DNA of 64,000 bases from Symbiodinium natans (GCA_905221605.1 CAJNDS010002276.1:272357-336356); one strand, 5' to 3'; counted from the stretch's first letter, positions 34,834-46,430 are shown. A program made the numbers and translations. Notes: generated by a model from the letters alone, not told the origin.

Positions 34834-35459
34834 CACATAGGAAAATATTGAGGAAACAGGGTCTCACTATGCTCTCACCATTGGAGGCCAGGTGCCGCCT
34901 CCCTTTGGCTTTTCTCCAGCTGGCGACACCTTCAGTCGCCTGCCCTGGGAGGATCGATTTTTTTTTTTTTTTTGGGGGGGGGGCTTTTTGGGGTTTGGGG
35001 TTTAGGGTTTAGGGTTTAGGGACAGCTGGAGTTCGAAAGAAAAGCTCTCTGCACCTCTGAGGAACCTCAACTATGGATTTCAGTCCGAGGTGTCCCTGAG
35101 GGTTTAGGGCTTAGGATTTAGGGTTAGGGTTTAGGGTTTAGGGTTTAGGGTTTTAGGGCCTTGAACATCTCCCCCGACAGTCCGACGGCCCGCCGGCCGC
35201 CATGGCCGAGTCAAAGAACGAAAGGCGATGCCCTGGTGGGTCCTGCGTGGGAAGCAATGCAACGACTTCAGAGGAGCCCTAACCCTAACCCTAACCCCAA
35301 AAACCCTAAACCCTAAACTCCTAACCCTAGACCCCTAAACCCTAAACCCTAAACCCTAAACCCCAAACTCTAAACCCTAAACCCTAACCCTAAACCCCCA
35401 ACCCCTAAACCACTATATGTGTGTGTGTGTGTGTGTGTGTGTTTGTGTGGTGTGGGTGT

Positions 35460-35495
<36 letters not shown>

Positions 35496-35551
35496 TGTGT
35501 GTGTGTGTGTGGGTTTGTGTGTGTGTGTGTGTGTGTTGTGTGTGTGTGTGG

Positions 35552-35582
<31 letters not shown>

Positions 35583-35646
35583 TGTGTGTCTGTTGTGTGT
35601 GTGTGTGTGTGTGTGTTGTGTGTGTGGTGTGTGTTTGTGTGTGTGT

Positions 35647-35689
<43 letters not shown>

Positions 35690-35748
35690 TGTGTGTTGTG
35701 GTGTGGTGTGTGTGTGTGTGTGTGTGTGTGTGTTGTGTGTGTGTGGTG

Positions 35749-35796
<48 letters not shown>

Positions 35797-36038
35797 TGTG
35801 TGTGAGTGTGTGTGTGTGTGTGTGTGTGTTGGTGTGTGTGGTTTCGTGCGTGTGTGTGTGTGTTGGTTGTGGTGGTTTTTGTGTGTGTGTGGTGTGGGTG
35901 TGTGGTGGTGTGTGTGTGTTTGTGTGTGTGTGTGTGGTGTGTGTGTGTGTGTGTGTGTGTGTGGTGGTGTGTGTGTTGTGTGTGTGTGTGTGTGTGTGTT
36001 GTGTGTGTGTGTGTGTGTGTGGTGTGTGTGGGTGTGTG

Positions 36039-36089
<51 letters not shown>

Positions 36090-36125
36090 GTGTGTGTGTG
36101 TGTGTGTGTGTGTGTGGTGTGGGTG

Positions 36126-36158
<33 letters not shown>

Positions 36159-36454
36159 GTGTGTGTGTGTGGTGTGTGTGTGTGTGTGTGTGTGTTGTGT
36201 GTGTGTGTGTGTTGTGTGTGTGTGTGTGGTGTGTGTGTTGTGTGTGGTGTGTGTGTGTGTGTGTGTGTGTGTGTTGTGTGTGTGTGTGTGGTGTGTTGAG
36301 ATGGGAATAGCCACAAAGTGGAGACCGTCAGCTCTCAGCTACAGCCCTGACTTCAGCCCTCAGAAAGCATCGCTGCCTTCACAGCCTTTCCACCGACTTC
36401 GCTGCTGCCGGGGAAACCGTACCTTGACTTGACTGGAGAATTCGAATGGGCCAT
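34669..36454 (-). CDS. Five linked exons, possible 5' part of the Arg/Ser-rich gene
   Basis: Exons 36454-36386 (ATG; MAHSNSPVKSRYGFPG, ends AAG|GC), 35242-35160 (CCACGCAG|G; DPPGHRLSFFDSAMAAGG, ends AG|GC), 35065-35026 (FLRGAESFSFELQ), 34944-34879 (GRRLKVSPAGEKPKGGG, ends GTGAGA) and 34718-34669. Phases agree through the fourth exon (0, 0/2, 2/0, 0). Plus-strand readings of the same islands are also open (for example 34853-34957), so strand is inferred from splice borders. The first intron holds the 880-bp GT repeat. No domain recognised. An exon-like piece at 36627-36567 (SSDFSRIVGHVEE) lies upstream and may mean the ATG is internal. Confidence 0.45.
35275..35412. repeat. CCCTAAA/CCCTAA mixed array
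   Basis: Includes three 6-mer CCCTAA units at its start, then 7-mers. Confidence 0.92.
35416..36296. repeat. GT dinucleotide repeat, about 880 bp
   Basis: GT repeat broken by GGT and GTT variants every 10-40 bp. Frames of about 300 residues of Val/Cys or His/Thr in all readings are artefacts. Confidence 0.97.
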
Positions 36455-36699
36455 CTTGGTCGGGGGTCATCACAGAATTGCCCGAACCCTAAACCCTAAC
36501 CCTGAACCCTAAACCCTAAAACCCTAAACCCTACACCCCAAACCTCTTATAAGACCCGCGAAAGCCTCCTCCACATGGCCCACAATCCTGGAAAAGTCCG
36601 AGGATCGGCCTGAGAGTCTTTTGTCAGGGTGCTTCTCTCAGGTTTTCGGGTTTCGGGTTTCGGTTTAGGGTTTCGGGTTTTAGGGTTAATGGTCTTTTG

Positions 36700-37260
36700 G
36701 GGGATTCCGATCAGCATAACGATCCTTGTGGTGCAAGGTACCCCCAACCCATTGGGCGACGCGTTCTGGAAGAAAGTTGCCCAACCCTAAACCCTAAACC
36801 CCCACCCTTCTCTGTGTCGTACTCTCAATTTGCCGACAAAGCCTTGAGAATGCTTCATGTTTCCCAACGTTGGAACCGCTGCGTACGAAGCGTTCAGAAA
36901 GCTCGATAATCATTTGCATGCAACTGCGACTGTTGCCCTGCGGCTAGGGTCCTGGCAGGTAGCCTCCTTGTGAAATTGTCAGTTTTTGGGAGACTTTGTT
37001 GTGGAGGTGCACGCCAAGAAGGGATGAGATGATCTACGAACAACGACCCTAATGCCAGCAGCTGCTGTCCTATGGAATTGGTGGCATGGCTTTTGCCAAG
37101 ACAAGGGGAAAGCCCCTCTCTCTTTGGCAAGCCTCTTGGCAGCTTGCAGTGAATCTGCAGCATCCTCGACACACGTGATGTATATGGGTGTTCCCCCCCC
37201 TGTACCCTATCCCTTGCCCGGATTCGTGGAAGAAATGTCGAACATCAAAAGGTCTAAAGC
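36700..37260. other. Unassigned sequence
   Basis: Open frames on both strands (36790-36909 +, 36894-37172 -, 37052-37324 +), none with family features or chained splice sites. Confidence 0.35.
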
Positions 37261-37625
37261 ACCAAGCCCGAGAGCCCTACAAGAAGATGTTGGGCGGCAA
37301 CCCTGGACCTTAAGGTCACCCTGAACCCTCATCTCATATTGGGTGGCAAACCCTAAGCCCCCTAGCCCCAAAGGGGACATCCTGGTGGCAACCCCTAAGC
37401 CTAATAAAGAAGATGTTGGTCGGCAATCCCCGGACCCTGAAGGTCAGGGAAACCCTCAACTCCAAAGGTCACGTTTAAGGGTTGCATACCCTAAACCGTA
37501 AAGGGTCATGCCCTACAAGGTTCTGTTGGGGTGGCAAACCCTAAAACCGGCAAAGGTCGTTTTTGGATGGCAAGCCCTGAACCTCAAAGGTCGTAAGCCA
37601 ACAGCATAAACCTTTTGCACCAAGC
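37260..37625. repeat. Degenerate GGTGGCAAACCCTAA ... AAAGGTC repeat
   Basis: Seven or so diverged copies of about 40-65 bp in which CCCTAA motifs alternate with GGTGGCAA and AAAGGTC. Confidence 0.6.
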
Positions 37626-37651
37626 CCAATAATGAAAGGTCCAAGAAATGC

Positions 37652-37663
37652 GGGGGGCGGGGG

Positions 37664-37701
<38 letters not shown>

Positions 37702-37860
37702 AAGTGGTGGGGGTGTGGGGTTGGTGGGTATGCAGTCAGTACCGGGGCCCCATCCGCGGCCTACGAAACACCGTGCCCTTCTTGCCTCGCTGCCTTGCTT
37801 GTCCATCTTCTCCTTTGTGCATCGAGGAATGTCCTGCCCTCCTTTCTGGCCAGTCTGGGT

Positions 37861-37915
<55 letters not shown>

Positions 37916-38075
37916 AGGCGCATCAGTACCAGGCCCGCTCGCTACGAAACAGTCGTTTGCCACATCTTGCCTCGCTGCCTTCTTGTCACTTCTCCATTGT
38001 TCGTGTAAGTCACATGCATACTCCTGTAAGCTGTCAGCATCGAGGAATGTCTCTGGCCATCTTCTTCTGTCAAGG
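37652..38075. repeat. Duplicated block with poly-G tracts
   Basis: Two diverged copies (37733-37858 and 37919-38072) share CAGTACC, CTACGAAACA, CTTGCCTCGCTGCCTT and CATCGAGGAATGTC in order. They are preceded by G runs at 37656-37700 and 37859-37914 (over 50 G, the longest homopolymer here). Confidence 0.85.
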
Positions 38076-38261
38076 TTTTTGGAGACAAAACGCGGGTACA
38101 TGGAGGGTGCGGTAACATCTCTATGTGTGTATAAAAATATAGACATACATGTATATATATATATACATACATACATAAATGTAATCTAGCTATCTTTCTT
38201 TCTATCTTGCGCTTGTATGTGTATATGCCAGTCTACGCCTCTGGACCCAGGGGCAAAGGGA

Positions 38262-40679
38262 AAAGAAATCCAAGCTCCTGGTCGATGCTCTGCACCTCCC
38301 GCATCAGCTCACGCTGCTGTCGCTCGAGCTCTTCGATCTGTGAGCGGAGGTTCACTTTCACCTGCGCAGGGCTTCGGGTTTAGGGTTTAGGGTTTAGGGT
38401 TTAGGGTTTTGGGTTTAGGGTTTAGGGTTTAGGGCTGAGGATTTCGGGATTTCGGGCATCTTAAGGGCTCCTAGGACTGGGGGGGGGGTTGAGGGACCTC
38501 GTAGCTGCGGGTAGAAGTGCCCAGCTTGATCTTCGATCCGGTCCGGAGGGGTTCCAGGACCTGGGCGCCGCACTCATCGAAACTTCGGGGTGCTTCGGAT
38601 GCTTCGCATCTTGGGCGGTTTAGGGTCTAGGGTTTAGGGTTTAGGGTTTAGGGGTTTAGGGGTTTTGGGGTTTAGGGGTTTAGGGGTTTAGGGGTTTAGG
38701 GGTTTAGGGGTTTAGGGGTTTAGGGGTTTAGGGGTTTAGGGGTATAGGGGTTTAGGGGTTTAGGGGTTAAGGGGTTTAGGGGTTTAGGGGTTTAGGGGTT
38801 TAGGGGTTTAGGGGTTTAGGGGTTTAGGGGTTTAGGGGTTTAGGGGTTTAGGGGTTTAGGGTTTAGGGCGGCGCCCGACGGGACCCCCTTCCAAGAAGCT
38901 ATGCTTGAAAGGGGGGGTGTCCCGGGACGTCTTCTGTCGGCGGGATGAAAGGGTATCGATTCTCAGAAATTCTTCTGTCAGATGTAGGGCAACGAGTTTG
39001 GAATTTCAGGTCTCAGGCGTTTGGTTGTCAGAACCGCAGGCGGTAAGTTGGCTGAGGACGTCACGAAAGCTTGCGGGAGTCTCCTGGCAGGCAGCGTCAT
39101 CCGAATTCGGAGGGCAGGGCTTTCTGCCTGTGCAACGGCAATGATGAGTAGTGAAGCGCCTTTCCATGCCCTGAGGTACACGTCTACTTCTGGAGTGGAA
39201 CCTCTGTGCAGAAAATGGCAAAGGCTGCTACTCCTAATCCTCATCCTTATCCTCACCATCATCGTGATCACCATCATCATCATCACCATCATCATCACCA
39301 TCATCATCACCATCATCATCCTCATCTGCATCCTCACTAGCATCATCCTTCGATGGCCTAAACCCTGAACCCTAACCCTTAACCCTGAGACTCTAAAGCC
39401 TAAAACCTAAACTCTAGCCCTAAACCCTAAACCCAAACCCATATTGGATTCCTTCATTGTGAACCCCCATGCACCTTTTATGAAGGAGGGCCAGGGGCCG
39501 AGAAAGGCGAAAGCTACGGAAATCCTAACGTGGTCTGGTTCGCTGATCTTTAACCTCAGGTGTTATATAGGGTTCAGGGTTGAGATGGATTAGGGCCTCA
39601 GCCTGAGGATGCTGTCTGGCTTTCCAACTTCAGCTCCTGCCGTCCACGTGGGTCCCGAACTTCGAGCCCAGATCCATGACGGCCACGCCACCAGCTGGCC
39701 GCGCAACCTGACATCCAGCAATGGATCAACCGGGACGCCAATACAAACATCTTGGTATGTTCCCCTTATACTAGCAATCCTGGTTCTATGATCCCTATTA
39801 AGGACTGTTAGTATAACGGAGAATATCCCAACAAAACATCTTAAGCTCCCAAGACCATACTGCAGGGCCATGGACGAACGCCTGATGGTGAGCCAACGAC
39901 GGTTGACTTTGAGGCTGTCTGTGTTTTCATATCTGGCCAACGCCACCACAAGGGCCGGGCATGCTCAGGAAAGAAGCAGATGAAGGCTCTACGTTTTAGG
40001 ACTCAGCGTTTAGAGCTTAGGGTTTGGGCGTGGGACGACCCTGTCACGAGGCATGCGCAAAAGGCAGCCATACCGCGCTGGCTGAACCCGACAACTGGGA
40101 TCACATACATGCCCTGTTAAGCCTTTTGGGGCTCAGCGAAAAATACGTGCCTCAACACTTCTAAGCTCACGCTCGAGCGCTGAGAGGTTTTTCGGTCCCT
40201 GAAGAATAAACCACGAATGCATTTTCAAATCCGTGCCGTAAAGCCATGCAAGTGCATCAAATCAATAGCCACCTACTTGCACGTCTTTTGATCAAAGGGC
40301 CCAAATCAAACATACAGGCTTCAGGTGAAACAGCTCCCGCCTCTGCCTTGGTATGCAAGACGATCGCATGCTCTCGCGACGTGGAAGGATGCATGGCGAC
40401 CACCGCATTCGACGGCAGCCTTGGCGAAGTTCCCGGATGGCTGCAATAGCAGTCTACATTTGAAGGCGAAACGAACAGACAAACAAACAGACAGACAGAC
40501 AAACAACAAGAACCACAACCGCCACCACCACGACGACAACGACCACGACCGCGGCGACGGCGACGGCGACGGCAACGACGACGACGACGGCGGCGGCGAC
40601 GGCGATGGCGACGGCGCCGGCGCCGGCGGCGGCGCCGGCAGCGGCGCCGGCGACGACGACGACGACGACGACGAGGACG

Positions 40680-40715
<36 letters not shown>

Positions 40716-41393
40716 GTGGTGGTGGTGGGCATGACGAAAGAGATCTTGGGGGATAACGCAAGGACCGTCCTCAAAACCATCATGCCGACAACCCACCCTC
40801 ACAGGTGCGGTGAAGCAGCTTGCCGAACTTGAAATACTCCTTGCCTGTCAGGCGGTGAACCTTGCAAGATATGCTCTTGAATGCACTTGTGTCCGGAAAC
40901 CTCGCAGTCCAAGACTAGGCTGCGCAGCACGTGCTGCAAATGCCCAAGCAGAATGAGATGTATCTACGGGTCCGCGAACCCTTCCGCTTCAAACAACTGG
41001 ACGCCTCTGCACCACAAGCTCCGCGAACGGCGCAGCGAGTGAAGAACGATAACATATAGTAATCTACCCCCCAAAAAAAGAATAAACAGCTCTTGCGAGG
41101 CCTGCTTCTCGCCGGACCCATCATCCTGCAGGCATGGAGCTGCCACAGCTCAGCGACAGAAGCTGTATAGGGGCTTATGTTTTGTCGAGCAAATCCCAAA
41201 AGGACACCACAGTGCATTCCTCCACACACGAACTCGGCATGAGTACCGACCCCTACAACCCCTACACCCTGAGCCCTAAACCTCAACCCTCAACCCTCAA
41301 CCCTAAACCCTAACCCCTAAACCCTAATCCCTAAACCCTAAACCTTAAACCCTAAACCCAACCTTGCTCTCCACCAGCTCCACCGGCGGCCAT
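38262..41393 (-). CDS. FHA-domain protein with coiled coil
   Basis: Exons: 41393-41363 (ATG, tentative), 40860-40798, 40419-40347, 39694-39637, 38582-38498, 38361-~38262. The FHA phosphothreonine-binding fold is read from LTGKEYFKFGK, then HPSTSREHAIVLHTK (the conserved S-x-x-H), then GVAVMDLGSKFGTHVDG (the DLGS-x-x-GT motif), then GSKIKLGTSTRSYE. The last two joins keep phase. The next exon (RSQIEELERQQRELMREVQ) predicts a coiled coil. FHA proteins bind phosphorylated partners in signalling, DNA repair or RNA processing; the exact family is undecided. An extra exon at about 39932-39880 (LKVNRRWLTI) is possible but its phase does not fit. A CGA/CGG trinucleotide tract at 40510-40730 and a small inverted-repeat element at 39756-39829 lie in introns. 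The 3' end is not found. Confidence 0.72.
38377..38435. repeat. TTTAGGG array, intronic
   Basis: Short array in the FHA-gene intron between exons 38498 and 38361. Confidence 0.93.
38618..38868. repeat. TTTAGGGG 8-mer array, intronic
   Basis: About 28 units in the FHA-gene intron between exons 39637 and 38582, starting 36 bp from the exon. Confidence 0.95.
39224..39345. repeat. CAT/CATCAC microsatellite
   Basis: ATCATCACC repeats in an FHA-gene intron. Confidence 0.88.
39756..39829. mobile_element. Family D element, intact
   Basis: TATGTTCCCCTTATACTAGC left, TTAGTATAACGGAGAATATC right, inner ATCCCTATTAAGGACTG. Serves as the uninterrupted reference for the split copy at 61456-61740. Confidence 0.7.
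40480..40733. repeat. Trinucleotide tract (CGA/CGG/CAC)
   Basis: GACGGC and GACGAC repeats, starting with ACAGACAGACAAAC. Frames across it give poly-Asp/Gly, poly-Arg or poly-Ser and are not called. Confidence 0.9.
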
Positions 41394-41525
41394 CTCACAG
41401 CATCACTTTCGAGCTGGCCTCAGTTCAAGGCATCTCTTCTCGTGTCACATAGGTAATTTTGGGGTTTAGGGTTTAGGGTTTAGGGTTCAGGGTTCAGGGT
41501 TCAGGGTTTAGGGTTTAGGGTTTAG

Positions 41526-42630
41526 GCCCCTTCTTGGGTACCCCTTATAAGGCGGCACCCTTTGAAAAGGATCCCCAAAAATGGCCCTAATTTAGAGAAC
41601 TACCCACATAAGGGTCGGAAGAATTACGAAATCTTATTCCCTTATGGCCCCGCTATATTTATACTCTAATCGCCCCCAAAACCCTATTCTAACTATTAAG
41701 GCCCCCACATGTCTTGCCTATTTCAGTCTTTCTTGGGCTTGGGGTCCCTAGTTGAACCCTAAACCCAAGACCCTGAACCTTCAGTGTATGGAGTGCAGGA
41801 GTAATGCGCCGGGCCCAGGGCGCACGGAATGTCAGGGATGTTTGCAATGGCAGCAGTTGCAGTAGAGCTTTCTTGTGGCGACGGAGATTTATCCACGGAT
41901 GAGGTAGGTGCTTGGCTACGAAGTACTAGGCTGCTGGACATGCTGTCTGTTGCCTACGGCTAAAATCATAGCTTGCAGGTTCGTTGTCCTGCTGCATAGT
42001 TTTGGTCCTCCTTGGCTGCAAGCGTCTCCTGCCCCTCACTCTGTGAGCTTCGAGAACTAGCGACATATACCAAAAAAAAATCGAGATGCTTTCCGAGACC
42101 GAGGCACAACAAAGGAAGAGCCAGGAAGCAAAGTCTGTCTCGTCCTGGATGCTGGCACGGACTTCCATGAGGATTCCTCAGGAGCACTTCATTGACTTCG
42201 TGCAAGCACAAGACCAAGTCAAAAGCGCACGACCCTAATTGACACAGGACGGTGAACTGCAACTTGTGTTTAGCCGCCAAAAAGGACCATGGCAAACTGG
42301 GAGCAGCAGAGCATCTGCCCAAATGGTTTTGTCCACGTCCTTTGGTGGAACCCCAGAAGGTATCCTCATCATTCTCCCACCTTCCGCTGTTCGGCGTACA
42401 AAGGAGTGGCCACGCACTGTGAGTCAGTCTGTAGCTTCTCAACAGCAAAAGCATCGTTCGGTTCGGGCTCTACTGGCTTGTTCTTTGGTCCTTGTTCCGA
42501 TAGGGTACTCCTCCGTGCTTGCCAACCTACTACTAGACTCCGCAGCTGTGTATGCAGCCATGGGCACACAAGATCTCGGTCGCCCGTCTCTTTCAGCTTC
42601 TTGCCTCATCGTTGAGAGGCGCAGCCCTAA
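41526..42630. other. Upstream of the FHA gene: element remnants and open frames
   Basis: 41526-41700 holds G/C-rich element fragments (CCCCTTATAAGGCGGCACC). 41941-41782 is a minus frame starting MSSSLVLRSQAPTSSVDKSP and ending at AG|GT, a possible alternative first exon. 41966-42454 (-, 162 residues) and 42239-42637 (+) overlap; neither is recognised. Confidence 0.4.
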
Positions 42631-42644
42631 ACCCTAAACGCAGC

Positions 42645-43618
42645 ATCTGGAGAGGACTTTGTCCACAAACTCCCCTGGAAGTTCCCTCTGCACCCCCCCA
42701 AACGCAGCCATGATGCACCATGTTTTGACAATGCACATCCGCAAGGAACCCTAATCCCAAACCCTAAACTCCAAACCCTAAACCCAAAACCCTAGACCCT
42801 AAACCCTAAACCCTAAAACCCGAAACCCTAAGGCCTAAACCTTAAGCGTCCGCTTCGAAGCACAAACCTCACCTCTCCCCCATCTTTGGCCCGGCCACGG
42901 AAGTCTTCGCATCGCTGAAACTTGTCGCGCTGGATTCGCTCCATGGCCTCGTTGACAGGGGTTTAGGGTTTATTGTTTTAGGGTTTAGGGTTTAGGGTTT
43001 TAGGGTTTAGGGTTTAGGGTTTAGGGTTTAGGGTTTAGGGTTTAGGGTTTAGGGTTTAGGGTTTAGGGTTTAGGGTTTAGGGTTTAGGGTTTAGGGTTTA
43101 GGGCTTTAGGGAACCCTTGAAGTAGGCAGGCCCGCCTTGAGACGGACGTTGTGGCTCCAATCCGATGCCTCCTCGACACGAACTGAATCTCGAGCGATCA
43201 CTTGGGGGGCTTACGATATTGGGGGTACCTTATTGGGGTCCTTATTATACGGGGTAGGGTTTAGGGTTTACGGTGTAGGGTTTGGGGTTTAGGGTTTAGG
43301 GTTTGGGGTTTAGGGTTTAGGATCCTACTATTTTGGGGTCTATAGGGGTCCCCTATCTTCTTTAACCCCAATTTTCAAGGGATCGCTTTTGAAGCTGCGA
43401 AGTCGCTACGGGAGAGGTCCAAGCTTGGGCTTCATGTTCTCGGCTGTGCCGTGAGCCCTAAACCCTAAACCTAAACCCTAAACCCTAAACCCTAAATCCT
43501 AAACCCTAAAACCCCAAACCTCAACCCCAAACCCCAGCTGAACGAAAAAACACGGCAAAGGCACCTGCTCGCTCTCAACTAGCTTCAATGCAGCCTGCAG
43601 CTCCAGGGCGCCCGGAGC
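42645..43618 (-). CDS. Unassigned gene, four exons
   Basis: Exons 43618-43565 (TTTGCAG|G; APGALELQAALKLVESEQ, ends CAG|GT), 43171-43136 (EASDWSHNVRLK, ends AAG|GC), 42947-42873 (AMERIQRDKFQRCEDFRGRA, ends GAG|GTGAGG) and 42687-~42645 (RELPGEFVDKVLSR). All joins are phase 0. High GC at third positions supports coding. No domain recognised. The intron between the first two exons contains the inverted-repeat element that is split by telomere-type repeat (43205-43371). Confidence 0.5.
42729..43112. repeat. Opposed arrays around an exon
   Basis: 42729-42840 CCCTAAA and 42958-43112 TTTAGGG flank the exon at 42947-42873, the second starting about 11 bp from it. Confidence 0.93.
43205..43371. mobile_element. 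Family A element split by telomere-type repeat
   Basis: Left arm 43205-43253 (TTACGATATTGGGGGTACCT, then TTATTGGGGTCCTTATTATA), TTTAGGG array 43254-43321, right arm 43322-43371 (ATCCTACTATTTTGGGGTCT). Removing the array restores the arrangement of the intact copy at 49317-49422. Confidence 0.85.
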
Positions 43619-43715
43619 CTGCAAAGTGAAGCAGGGCTTCAACCGTAGGGTTTAGGGTTTAGGGTTTCGGGCTTAGGGTTTAGGGCTTAGGGTTTACGAT
43701 TTAGGGTTTAGGATA
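43455..43715. repeat. Arrays flanking an exon
   Basis: 43455-43535 CCCTAAA; 43650-43715 TTTAGGG variants; they bracket exon 43618-43565. Confidence 0.9.
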
Positions 43716-43719
43716 CTAA

Positions 43720-44260
43720 GCCATCTTCATAAGATTTGAATCTCTTTAAAAAGAAATTCTCATACTATTTGTGCATTGAGATGTGTGTTTGTAACATTGC
43801 TATGATTCTTGGGTTCTTTAAGGTTAGACAGGCGGTTGGGGTCCCGAGGCAAAAGGCCCGCTTGGTGCACCCGAGGGCAGGAACCAGAGAGTGAGGCAGA
43901 TGCACATGATGTTGCGGTTTAACAGGGTCTCTTAAGGTGTGACAGGAAGAGAGTGCAGCGTGTGGTTTTCGAGTGGCAAGCCTAGCTAGCGTCGAAGGGT
44001 GAGATAGAGGGTGGGCTTCCTTGCCAAAAGAGGTCCCGTCACGTAGAAAGACTCCTCATGGTACATTTTTATGTGCCCCCTTGTGTCCTTAATGTTGACT
44101 TGACATTAATAAAGCCCGCTACAATTATAAAATCCCGCTGCCCGGAACACAATAATGTAACCCGCCACAATTATAAAATCCCCGCCCGGAATTATTTTTT
44201 TTTTCGGGCGATGTTGTGCAACTAACTTAAACTGATAAGTTTCAGGGTGTTGGAAGAGAA
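43720..44260. other. Unassigned sequence with a short direct repeat
   Basis: No exon seen. 44113-44150 and 44160-44193 repeat CCGC(T/C)ACAATTATAAAATCCCC-type sequence (about 30 bp). Confidence 0.5.
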
Positions 44261-44261
44261 T

Positions 44262-44470
<209 letters not shown>

Positions 44471-44599
44471 AAAACTAATACTACGTCCTACCAGGATTTA
44501 GGCGGATATTATTGAGGAGGCCCTGGCCGAAAAGATTGATCAATGAAGGGGGGGGGGGTTTATTAATGCGAAGTCAACATTAATCGGGATGATCACGGG

Positions 44600-44648
44600 G
44601 GTACGATAATCCCTATTAAGGACTGCTAGTATGCAGGGAACATCCCGA
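44600..44648. mobile_element. Family D element, partial
   Basis: AATCCCTATTAAGGACTGCT, then AGTATGCAGGGAACATCCC: the right half of the family. Confidence 0.6.
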
Positions 44649-44649
44649 A

Positions 44650-45600
44650 TGGCACAGCATGTTGGGGGGATGAGACTCAAGGTCCCCGTTAAAGTACTAT
44701 TCATGCGCACGAAGGGCAAGACCACGCACGCTTTCCGCACTGCAATACGATTGGAAGTGGCATTTAGGGATAGTTGGGGTCTCAAAGTGCGACGGGGAGA
44801 GCGCGAACGCCCAGTATATATGTCCCATTAGTAGTCCAAGTGGGTTGAGTGAGTTGATGTTAGGAGTTTAGGGGAGCCCTTGCTGAGAGCTTGACATGAT
44901 ATTTCTTGCCTGAAAGTTCTAAGAGCCACGAGGGCGGGCTGGAAACTCGCCACGCCTGCAACTGGTCGGAAGCATCTGGGTACTGGGCGGCCAGAAGCCT
45001 AAGATGGCATGGAAGGCTCAGGGCAGAGGTTTGGGTAGTCAGGGTGGTTACGGTTCAGGGTTAGGGTTTACGGGTTTAGGGCAGGGGACTGGTGCTTCTG
45101 GAATTGACCCGATGGGAATGTTGGCGTGCAACATTGACCTGCAAGTGTGAATCCACTGCCAGGAAGAGGTGTACACAGCTCATCACTCTTCATCAGATGT
45201 CATCCGTGTTCAACGACTCCATCCATGTTCATCAAGCCCGACCCACCACCCATGAAAAAGTGACCACGAAAACCAAAGACTGATAAACTGATACGACAAG
45301 GTAGGAGGGGCACCACTTTTCGAGGCAGGGCAGAGATTGGCTACAACTTCCCTTGAACAGCCACGCCGCGCATGCCTCGCCGAGTGGTGGAGGGAGCTGC
45401 CAAAGAGCACCGCACAAGGCTCATCCATTGACAGAAACCTCAGTTGGGCATCAACCAAGTTTCCGGAAGCATCGTTCCTGAACGCCCAATGAAACGTTGA
45501 TGCTTCTTGGCAGGATGCTTGGTCAGCGTGCATGTCTGAATTGCCAGACATTGCCCATTAGCCATAGACCATGAGCATAATCCCCTAAACCCTAAACCCT
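44650..45600. other. Unassigned sequence
   Basis: Minus frame 45551-45210 (113 residues; contains DASGNLVDAQLRFLSMDEPC) looks protein-like and leaves at GAG|GC near 45381, but no partner exon is clear. Confidence 0.35.
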
Positions 45601-45644
45601 AAACCCAGGTAATTAGTCTGCAAGCAAGGGAGCGAGTAGATACC

Positions 45645-46430
45645 CTCAAAGGCGTCAATGCGTGTGAACTTCTTCTTGGCATCCTGTCCCAGAAGTCTCC
45701 AGTGCAAGAACCATGCCCTAAATCCTATGGACGCTGGGAGGTTCAGTCTCCAGACCCAACCAAAGTGGTTTCCCGCAATTTAAACCAGACCATCACAGGT
45801 AACAGCAAAGTCGCTTCTTGTTTCAGTACCCCCAAAGATCCTCAGACTACGGAAGTAAAGCTTCTTTGCCAAGCACCTCTAAGCCCGAAACCCCAAAACC
45901 CTAAACCCAGAACCCACTTACGGCATGTCTTTTCATAACTTCTCTCCATGCACACACACACACAGACACAGGGACAAGCACACACGCACACAAACACACT
46001 TGGGCAATCTTGGCAGGCGACTGAGGCTCCCCAAAGCCCCATTTGGGGGGTAGGGTTCAATTCCTTAGGGACTTAGGGTTTAGGGTTTAATTTCTTGGGG
46101 ACTTAGGGTTTAGTTACTTAGGTTTAATTGCTTAGGGACTTAGGGTTCAGGGTGCCGCACTGCCAAAACATGGCGCGCAGGAGTCACCCGACCAAGACAT
46201 GAACTGTTCTGTCCTCGCCACCGACGCGCTGCTCAGTGGCTTTGGCCGCTGAGACGGCTGCCTGGCTGAGCCGAGCGTCAGAACTCCATGGTAGTTCCCG
46301 ATCTGTGTGGCTGAATCATGATGCAGAAGTGTGGGGTTCCACGTGTAGTCGCCTCTTTCGCATTCTACCTACCCTCACACCCGGATGCCTGTTTGGCTGC
46401 CGCTTTCTGCTTCTGAGACTTCTCCGCCAT
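45645..46430 (-). CDS. Unassigned gene with basic N-terminus, 5' exons
   Basis: Exon 46430-46389 begins with ATG (MAEKSQKQKAAAKQ) and ends CAG|GC. It joins in phase to 46261-46214 (AAVSAAKATEQRVGGE, ends GAG|GA). A later exon is 45683-45645 (AG|G; DAKKKFTRIDAFE). A short piece near 46046 (SPAKIAQ) may lie between. No family recognised; Lys/Ala-rich start like the gene at 31941. Confidence 0.45.

Noticed and set aside
35370-36316. Open frames of about 300 residues on both strands
   Set aside because: They are the GT repeat read as Val/Cys or His/Thr in every frame.
40257-40802. Arg-, Ser-, Asp/Gly- and Val/Ala-rich frames
   Set aside because: Trinucleotide tract open in several frames at once. 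Real coding (the FHA exons) lies at its edges in one frame only.
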